13,477 nucleotides of DNA from Candidatus Melainabacteria bacterium (GTDB lineage: Bacteria; Cyanobacteriota; Vampirovibrionia; Obscuribacterales; Obscuribacteraceae). The notes under the pieces are model-generated. The model was given only the letters and a program-made list of their open reading frames with translations, had not been told where the DNA came from and did no database searches. Positions 8,448 to 13,477 of the stretch are shown here, piece by piece. The DNA is taken from NCBI GenBank assembly GCA_003175915.1, contig PSRH01000183.1, forward strand, positions 1-13,477. Direction: 5' to 3'. Positions within the stretch are counted from its first letter, which is position 1. Every line of letters begins with the position of its first letter. Position numbers and translations under genes: made by a program.

Positions 8448-8669
8448 GTGGCAAAAAGTTCAAACGCTTCCGCTGAAGCCGTATTCATCGGCCAATTTCA
8501 CTTCAATTCGCTCGGCACCATTCTGGTTGAGGCGCTCAGATACCGCAGAGAAGATCTCTTTATGCTCGGGCAAAACTGGCGCATGATCGAAGCGACCTTT
8601 ACGAAGACTCTCAAAATGATTGGGGCAGATTGGATTGTTCCAGCCGCCGCCGCCGAGCTCGAAAATTGA
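8448..8669 (+). CDS. Hypothetical small protein, 73 aa
   Basis: Open frame with a GTG start, divergent from marR and converging on the TPR gene with 12 bp between stops. The product begins VAKSSNASAEAVFIGQFHFN, has a mixed middle with predicted amphipathic helix (GTILVEALRYRREDLFMLG) and ends in Ala-rich AAAAELEN. There is no signal peptide, transmembrane segment or motif I recognise. For coding: codon choice resembles its neighbours, composition is protein-like, and no other feature explains the region. Against: no Shine-Dalgarno, a non-ATG start, and no upstream in-frame alternative before the TGA at 8418-8420. The next in-frame ATG would leave only about 34 residues. Function unknown. Confidence 0.45.
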   Translation: MAKSSNASAEAVFIGQFHFNSLGTILVEALRYRREDLFMLGQNWRMIEATFTKTLKMIGADWIVPAAAAELEN

Positions 8670-8681
8670 GGCATCACTATT

Positions 8682-10202
8682 TCAGTAGGAATCCACTTGA
8701 GCTGCTTCAGGTCTTTCTTTGATACCCTTGGCGCAAGCCTTCATGTGTTCGGCTTCGGCTTCTCGATAAGTGCGCGACAACAAATCCGCGTAGGCTTCCA
8801 GTGTTGGCACCAGTTCGGGATGGTCCGGCCCGAGCGCACGGACGCTTACGTCCATAGCTCTTTGATAGAACGCTTCGGCTTGCTCGTACTTGTTTTCTGC
8901 TTTCAAAATATTGGCCAGATTGGTTAATGTCGCGGCTATGTCGGGATGGTCGGTGCCGAGAGATTTTTCTCTGGCCGCCAGCACCTTTTGAAACAGTACT
9001 TCCGCCTCCTTGGTCTTGCCCTGGTGGAGCTGACAGGAAGCGATTTGCGAAAGACAAGCAAGTGTCTCCGGATGATCGCTGCCTGCTGCTGATTCCTTAA
9101 TCTTCAAAAGTCGCTGCCAATGGGGCTCGGCTTTGGCGTAACGGCCATTCGCTTGATAAAAATCGGCGAGATTCTTGATGGCAAGCACTATGTCAGGATG
9201 ACCTTTTACCAGCGTCTTTTCGTAAATGGCGAGGGCCTCGCTAAAGGACTGTTCAGCTTGCGCGTAGTGCGATTGCGTTTGATGGAGATTGGCCAGATTA
9301 GTTAGTTGCGTAGCCACCTGCGGGTGTTGGTGCCCAACGGACCGTTCCTTCATGGCAATGATCCGCTTAAACAGGCGCTCAGCTTCAGCGTATTTGCCCT
9401 GACGAGAATGGAGCTTGGCCAGTTTTTCAATGGAAAGAACGACATCCGGATGGAGCGGACCGAGACTGACTTCCTTGGCGGTCAGGACCCGTTCATAGAG
9501 GGGCTCTGCCTCAGAGAACCGCTTTGTCTCTTCCAGCGAAGTAACCAGATTGGTAAGAAGATTGGCCAGCTCTGGATTGTCAGGACCCCAAACCGTCTCC
9601 AGAATCGATAGTGCTCGTTGATAAACGACGCGGGCGTCGTTAAAGCGCTTCTGTTCTAGAAAGAGATTGCCCAAATGAGCCAGGCTGTTTCCAGTTTCAG
9701 GATGGTCGGAGCCCAGCGACTTTTCCCTGAGAACGGCGGCGCGCTTAAAGAGGTCTTCGGCTTCCTTGTATTTCTTTTGAGCAACGCACAAAAGACCGAG
9801 GTTATTGAGACCGGTTGCTACTTCCGGATGTTCTTTGCCAAGTACTTTCTCATAGATATTGATCAACTCCCGGCAGAGCGGTTCGCCCAGATCATGCTTA
9901 CCGAGAAAGAAATAGACGGCAGCCAGGTTATTGAGGCTGGTGACGATATCCTCATGTTCTGGCGGTAAGAGGCGCTGCCTAATTTTCAGAGAACGCCGAT
10001 AGAGATGCTCCGCTAGATCATATTTGGCTTGCTCAAAATAGACTTCGGCAAGATTGTCGAGGCTGACCGTCACGAGCTGTTCGTCGCCACCCTTTTCTGC
10101 CACATCTAGGGCTTTACGCATGGCTATTTCAGCGTCAGCGTATTTGCCCAGCTCGAAAGCCTGCGCTCCTTCGTCTACAACTGTTTGCCAATTCGAACTC
10201 AT
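8682..10202 (-). CDS. Tetratricopeptide-repeat protein, kinesin-light-chain-like
   Basis: 506-aa protein made almost wholly of TPRs. An N-terminal unit (about residues 1-38, FELGKYADAEIAMRKAL) is followed by about 11 tandem repeats of 42 residues. Each has the pattern LxNLAxxYxxxGKYxEAExLYxRALxIxEKxLGxxHP, as in the TPR_10/TPR_12 kinesin-light-chain class. Such solenoids bind other proteins, and partners cannot be predicted. There is no signal peptide, transmembrane segment or added catalytic domain, so it is probably a soluble cytoplasmic scaffold. The kinesin-light-chain name reflects repeat similarity only. The start is an ATG at 10202 followed directly by the first TPR helix, but no clear ribosome-binding site precedes it. 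It is a single gene, divergent from the epimerase across a 187-bp spacer. The repeats impose a 126-bp period on the DNA. Confidence 0.93.
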   Translation of the reverse strand: MSSNWQTVVDEGAQAFELGKYADAEIAMRKALDVAEKGGDEQLVTVSLDNLAEVYFEQAKYDLAEHLYRRSLKIRQRLLPPEHEDIVTSLNNLAAVYFFLGKHDLGEPLCRELINIYEKVLGKEHPEVATGLNNLGLLCVAQKKYKEAEDLFKRAAVLREKSLGSDHPETGNSLAHLGNLFLEQKRFNDARVVYQRALSILETVWGPDNPELANLLTNLVTSLEETKRFSEAEPLYERVLTAKEVSLGPLHPDVVLSIEKLAKLHSRQGKYAEAERLFKRIIAMKERSVGHQHPQVATQLTNLANLHQTQSHYAQAEQSFSEALAIYEKTLVKGHPDIVLAIKNLADFYQANGRYAKAEPHWQRLLKIKESAAGSDHPETLACLSQIASCQLHQGKTKEAEVLFQKVLAAREKSLGTDHPDIAATLTNLANILKAENKYEQAEAFYQRAMDVSVRALGPDHPELVPTLEAYADLLSRTYREAEAEHMKACAKGIKERPEAAQVDSY

Positions 10203-10389
10203 AGAAATGCGGACAGAGAATGTTCAGCCAACCAACGATGACAATTCATAAGATATCCCATCGGCAGCCGGTTCGTCTTGGATTAGTTGGCTTGAATCAT
10301 GACCAACTCTTGAATAATCAACCGATATTGTCCGGATTAGACGGCTATACTTGCCTGGCGTAAAGTGAGGGCGAATTTACAATTGACTA
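10203..10389. other. Divergent intergenic spacer between TPR gene and epimerase
   Basis: This 187-bp spacer should hold both outward promoters. The best + strand candidate is a -10-like TATACT at 10346-10351 without a good -35 at 16-18 bp. No convincing - strand promoter was seen. Two copies of CTTGAAT (10291-10297 and 10309-10315) have an 18-bp period, and AGCCAAC (10226-10232) is mirrored by GTTGGCT (10286-10292). These may be regulatory or chance. Confidence 0.3.
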
Positions 10390-11787
10390 ATGGACAAGCG
10401 CAAAATTGTTTATAAAAGCCGCCTATCCGTGAACGCCGAAACTGTTTTTTCATGGCATGAAGCGCCCGGAGCCTTCGAACGGCTCTCACCCCCATGGCTG
10501 CCAGTACATGTGGTAAGGCGCCAGGGCGGCATTAACGGCGGCACAGTAAAAATCAGGATCAAGCAGGGTCCGCTCGTAATCTACTGGACTCTTGGCCACG
10601 ATCAATATGTCTTTGGTAAACAATTCCGGGATTACCAGATTGAAGGCCCTTTTCAATCCTGGAGTCAGCTTCACCTGGTCGAGGCGGACGGTGAGAATGC
10701 CTGTTACTTGATTGATACGATTGAGTACGAATTGCCTCAGGGCATTCCGTTAAAATTCATGGCTGGATTCTACATTGAGGGCGAACTGGGAAGACTTTTC
10801 CGATACAGGCATCGACTTATTGCTTTGGATGCTGAGCAAAAGGTCAGATATGGGGAGGTGAGGAGCATGAAAGTACTGATTTCCGGATCTTCCGGCATGA
10901 TAGGCGCCAGATTGTTGGATTTTCTCTTGACCCAGGGACATTCGGTGGTAAGGCTGGTAAGACCTCAATCACTAAGAAGCGGAGATCCTGGCGCCGCATC
11001 GGCTGGGAACGTAGTTTGGGATCCCGAAGCCCAAACGATCGATGCGGGGAAACTGGAAGGTTTCGACGCGGTTGTCCATTTGGGAGGAGAAAATCTGGCC
11101 GCCGGTCGCTGGAGTGAGGTCAGGAAGCAAGAGCTGATTAAAAGCCGAGTTGATAGCACGCGCCTCTTGAGCGAAGCTCTGGCGAAGCTGAAACAACCCC
11201 CGAAAGTGTTCGTAGTCGCCTCTGCGATTGGCTACTACGGTGACCGAGGTGAGGAGAGGCTCGATGAGCGGAGCCCAAAAGGGTCAGGCTTTTTAGCCGA
11301 TCTTTGTGAACAGTGGGAGCAAGCCAGTGAACCTGCATCTAAGGCGGGAATTCGTGTTGTCAAAATTCGCCTGGGCGTAGTGCTCAGTACTGCCGGCGGT
11401 GCACTAGCAAAGATGCTCCTGCCATTTCAACTTGGGGTAGGCGGTGAAATAGGCAATGGGCAGCAGTATTTTAGCTGGGTGAGCCTCGACGATGTGCTCG
11501 GGGCGATTGTCCATGCCCTTAAGACTGAATCGCTTGCCGGACCGGTGAATGTTACCGCTCCTAATCCGGTAACCAACAAGGAATTTACCAAGGCTCTCGG
11601 AAAAGTGCTTGTCCGGCCAACCTTGATTCCAATTCCGACTTTCGGACTGCGGGCTCTGTTCGGTGAAATGGCCGATCAGTGCTTGATCGCCGGCCAGAAG
11701 GTAATGCCTGCCAAATTAGAAGCCGCCGACTATCACTTCCGCGACACCGAGATCGAACCAACCCTGCGCCACATTCTCGGCAAGTAA
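10390..11787 (+). CDS. SRPBCC domain fused to TIGR01777/YfcH-type NAD(P)-binding epimerase
   Basis: 465-aa two-domain protein. Residues about 6-147 form an SRPBCC (START/polyketide-cyclase-like) ligand-binding domain, with VNAETVFSWHEAPGAFERL early and a closing FRYRHRLIALD. Residues 160-465 are an extended-SDR epimerase of the TIGR01777 family: nucleotide-binding G166-x2-G169-x2-G172 (ISGSSGMIGARL), S278-AIG-YY (Y282/Y283) at the likely active site, W363-VSLDD, and a C-terminal DUF1731-type domain (NVTAPNPVTNKEFTKAL to the end). The substrate is unknown. Cyanobacterial and plastid relatives have been named SulA and linked to cell division, but the role here cannot be stated. The fusion architecture is known in other bacteria. 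ATG 10390 matches the domain start, although the only GAGGG upstream is 18 nt away. The stop is 8 bp from the converging kinase stop. M160 has its own ribosome-binding site. Confidence 0.92.
   Translation: MDKRKIVYKSRLSVNAETVFSWHEAPGAFERLSPPWLPVHVVRRQGGINGGTVKIRIKQGPLVIYWTLGHDQYVFGKQFRDYQIEGPFQSWSQLHLVEADGENACYLIDTIEYELPQGIPLKFMAGFYIEGELGRLFRYRHRLIALDAEQKVRYGEVRSMKVLISGSSGMIGARLLDFLLTQGHSVVRLVRPQSLRSGDPGAASAGNVVWDPEAQTIDAGKLEGFDAVVHLGGENLAAGRWSEVRKQELIKSRVDSTRLLSEALAKLKQPPKVFVVASAIGYYGDRGEERLDERSPKGSGFLADLCEQWEQASEPASKAGIRVVKIRLGVVLSTAGGALAKMLLPFQLGVGGEIGNGQQYFSWVSLDDVLGAIVHALKTESLAGPVNVTAPNPVTNKEFTKALGKVLVRPTLIPIPTFGLRALFGEMADQCLIAGQKVMPAKLEAADYHFRDTEIEPTLRHILGK
10854..10858 (+). promoter_or_regulatory. 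Internal Shine-Dalgarno before Met160 of the epimerase fusion
   Basis: GGAGG is followed by 8 nt and an in-frame ATG at 10867. That Met (MKVLISGSSGMIG) is exactly where stand-alone YfcH-type epimerases begin. Initiation here would yield a separate 306-aa epimerase, the normal length for single-domain members. It is a stronger site than anything upstream of the annotated start at 10390. Confidence 0.55.
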
Positions 11788-11795
11788 GAGGACAG

Positions 11796-12692
11796 TCAGA
11801 TAGAGGTCTGCCCAACGAGCAAAAGAGCTTGACGCGTTGCTCCCTCTATTGGAGAAGCTAAAGGCTCTGTCACGTGAGCATTGGCATACTTCTTTCTGAG
11901 GTATTGCTCAAAGGGTTTGAGGATGATTTGACCGCACTCCCACAAGCCACCGACTGTGGCAACGGGAAACTTTTGGGTTTCCTCGAAGCCAAGCCGATTA
12001 GCAGCAGCCTCAACTTGCTTGGCCAGCCATTCGCCAGCGTTGTTGAAAAGCAGAGTTGCATCCGCATCGCCGGCGCAGGCGCAAGTGAGAGCAGTTGGAA
12101 CGAGAAAGCCGCGCCCTTTGCTCTGGCATAATTGTCTCGCTCTATCGCAAAATTCAATCGGCACGTTCGTGCCCAGCTCAGCACAAATTGCATCAACCAG
12201 TTTAGTGCGCCCGGTCAGTCCATCTAGAACCAAAAGAGTCGAGCGCAAAAGTTCTGAGGTAATCCAGGCCCCGCTGCCCCAATCGCCCCATTCCCAACCG
12301 CGTCCACCCACCTGGCACTTCCCTTCGTACTCGCCGTAGATGACCGAACCAGTACCGGCAATGACAAGAATACCGAAGTCTTTAATTGCTCCATGGAAGG
12401 CGATCAGATAGTCCGGAACCAGCTCTAAGGCGGCGTTGGGAAAGAGTGTCTTGAGTTCAGTCGTCCAACGTTCCTTCATTCTCGATCGAGAAATACCGGC
12501 AATACCTGCGTAAATCGCCCGAACCTCTCCCTGTCCAATTGGATTAGCATCCAGAATATTTTTTAAGCTCTCAGGACCAAGATCGGGGCTGGGAGCCCCC
12601 TTAAGGTCGAGGACAACGGTCCCCGCCTGATCGACGAATCGAACTCTAACGTTGGTTCCGCCCGCATCGATACCGGTAACAAGGTGAGGCAA
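11796..12692 (-). CDS. BadF/BadG/BcrA/BcrD-family ATPase, N-acetylglucosamine-kinase-like sugar kinase
   Basis: ASKHA-fold kinase of the BadF/NAGK group (PF01869 type), about 298 aa, expected to phosphorylate an amino sugar such as N-acetylglucosamine with ATP in the cytoplasm. Visible motifs are phosphate-1 loop D9-AGGTN, probable catalytic D94 (LVPDYLIA), phosphate-2 loop IAGTGSVIYG, the GGRGWEWGDWGSGAW block and the adenosine-side GGLWECG. The block normally reads GDEGS, and here Glu is Trp138. I prefer the TTG start at 12692: GGAG lies 8 nt upstream (12701-12704) and the protein then begins MPHLVTGIDAGGT, a normal spacing to the first loop. The longest frame starts at another TTG, 12734, adds 14 residues and overlaps the xth stop. 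Either way it is the second gene of a unit with xth. Substrate is inferred from family only. Confidence 0.88.
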   Translation of the reverse strand: MPHLVTGIDAGGTNVRVRFVDQAGTVVLDLKGAPSPDLGPESLKNILDANPIGQGEVRAIYAGIAGISRSRMKERWTTELKTLFPNAALELVPDYLIAFHGAIKDFGILVIAGTGSVIYGEYEGKCQVGGRGWEWGDWGSGAWITSELLRSTLLVLDGLTGRTKLVDAICAELGTNVPIEFCDRARQLCQSKGRGFLVPTALTCACAGDADATLLFNNAGEWLAKQVEAAANRLGFEETQKFPVATVGGLWECGQIILKPFEQYLRKKYANAHVTEPLASPIEGATRQALLLVGQTSI

Positions 12693-12700
12693 GCTTTGAA

Positions 12701-12704
12701 CTCC
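12701..12704 (-). promoter_or_regulatory. Shine-Dalgarno deciding the sugar-kinase start
   Basis: GGAG on the - strand, overlapping the last base of the xth stop, lies 8 nt before TTG 12692. It favours this start over the upstream TTG at 12734, which has only a weaker AGGG about 9 nt ahead. Confidence 0.5.
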
Positions 12705-13477
12705 TAGATCTTTAAGGAAAGAGTTACTGGGCAATGATCCGAACCCTGGACATGCGGCTCAATCGTAGCATTGACGAGTTTGCCCTTGAGCGCGTCGGAT
12801 ACGAAGAAGTAATCTATGCGCCAGCCAACGTTCCGCTCTCTGGCTCTGGTGACGAGATGCCACCACGTGTAGTTATCCGGTTTCGAATTGACTTCGCGAA
12901 ATGTATCTAGATAGCCGGCACCGACAAACTTGTCGAGCCAGGCTCTTTCGACGGGAAGGAACCCCGATATGTTTTCGTTGTCCTTTGGGCGAGCCAGGTC
13001 AATCGGCCTGTGTGCAGTATTCACGTCTCCACAGACAATTAATTTTTTGCCTTTTTTGCTTAGATCTTGAGCAAATTCAAAAAAAGCATCGTAGAAGTCC
13101 AACTTGTACTGAAGCCTTTCGGGACTGGCCTTGCCGTTCGGATAGTAGATATTCAAAAGGGTGAAGTCGCCAAAGTCGGCAACCAGAACGCGCCCCTCAG
13201 CATCGAAGCGTTTGATTCCGAGGCCTTCTTTGACGCTTAGAGGTTTTTCCCTGGTATAGATGGCTACGCCGCTGTAGCCTTTCTTCTCAGCGTGGGAGAA
13301 GTAACTCAGATAACCCGGACGATTCTTAAAATGTTCCGGCAATTGGAGAGCGTCTATCTTTGTCTCCTGTAGACAGAGGACGTCGGCATCCTCCGTCTCG
13401 AACCATTCGAAGAGGCCTTTTTTTGCTACCGCTCTTATGCCGTTAACGTTCCAGGAGACAAGCTTTACCGTGGCCAT
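12704..13477 (-). CDS. xth: Exodeoxyribonuclease III (AP endonuclease, ExoIII/APE1 family)
   Basis: Mg-dependent endonuclease/exonuclease/phosphatase-fold enzyme that cleaves DNA at abasic sites and removes 3'-blocking groups in base excision repair. 257 aa, full length for the family. Active-site residues in order: N10 and N12 (SWNVNGIR), metal ligand E38 (LCLQETK), Y112 (NIYYPNGK), D151 and N153 (CGDVNTAHRPID), the W-R-I-D221 motif (GWRIDYFF) and the catalytic pair D247-H248 (GSDHCPVTL). All are present, so the enzyme should be active. The ATG is the last codon of the window, so its promoter and ribosome-binding site are out of view. The kinase gene follows at once, its start lying either 11 bp after this stop or overlapping it. 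Confidence 0.97.
   Translation of the reverse strand: MATVKLVSWNVNGIRAVAKKGLFEWFETEDADVLCLQETKIDALQLPEHFKNRPGYLSYFSHAEKKGYSGVAIYTREKPLSVKEGLGIKRFDAEGRVLVADFGDFTLLNIYYPNGKASPERLQYKLDFYDAFFEFAQDLSKKGKKLIVCGDVNTAHRPIDLARPKDNENISGFLPVERAWLDKFVGAGYLDTFREVNSKPDNYTWWHLVTRARERNVGWRIDYFFVSDALKGKLVNATIEPHVQGSDHCPVTLSLKI

Noticed and set aside
8643..8655. GCC trinucleotide run
   Set aside because: It is about four repeats encoding an Ala stretch near the end of the small ORF. It is too short to treat as a microsatellite.
8682..10202. 126-bp tandem periodicity as a possible repeat array or CRISPR-like element
   Set aside because: The period is exactly the 42-codon TPR unit, and the copies diverge at the DNA level as expected for coding repeats.
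11956..12339. 127-codon + strand ORF opposite the sugar kinase
   Set aside because: The kinase motifs on the - strand are unambiguous, and this frame has low-complexity Ser/Pro/Ala composition.

Overview
The window is ordinary chromosomal sequence of about 50% GC from a bacterium that is probably diderm, since it encodes an RND (resistance-nodulation-division) efflux system. I cannot name the organism from the sequence. The kinesin-light-chain-style TPR protein, the moderate GC and the SRPBCC-epimerase fusion would fit a non-photosynthetic relative of cyanobacteria (Obscuribacterales/Vampirovibrionia type), but that is a low-confidence guess. I see no phage, transposon, CRISPR, tRNA or rRNA signature.

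Layout. Positions 1-180 are an edge region that may hold the last 21 codons of a + strand gene. Positions 181-8334 (- strand) are a four-gene efflux operon transcribed right to left: MarR-family regulator, membrane-fusion adaptor, and two tandem paralogous RND permeases of the HAE1/MdtBC type. The gene junctions overlap by 4, 1 and 4 nt, so the operon looks translationally coupled throughout. A TTGACA-type promoter and a TGACAG/CTGTCA inverted repeat lie just upstream of marR and suggest autoregulation. A 73-codon hypothetical ORF is divergent from marR (8448-8669, +). It converges on a 12-TPR protein (8682-10202, -). Next comes a divergent 187-bp spacer and a + strand fusion of an SRPBCC domain to a TIGR01777/YfcH-type epimerase (10390-11787). 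This converges, with only 8 bp between stops, on a two-gene - strand unit: exodeoxyribonuclease III (12704-13477) followed by a BadF/N-acetylglucosamine-kinase-type sugar kinase (11796-12692).

How the genes work together. The adaptor and the two permeases should form an inner-membrane/periplasmic drug pump of the MdtABC kind, with the MarR protein as likely ligand-responsive repressor. The outer-membrane channel is not encoded here and would have to come from elsewhere in the genome. The remaining genes (TPR scaffold, epimerase, AP endonuclease, sugar kinase) look like unrelated housekeeping or accessory genes.

The points most worth a second look are: the retained ribosome-binding site at the domain boundary inside the epimerase fusion; two non-degenerate pump paralogues in one operon; the candidate operator; a Glu-to-Trp change in a conserved kinase motif; and the uncharacterised 73-codon ORF. 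No clearly novel multi-gene system was found.
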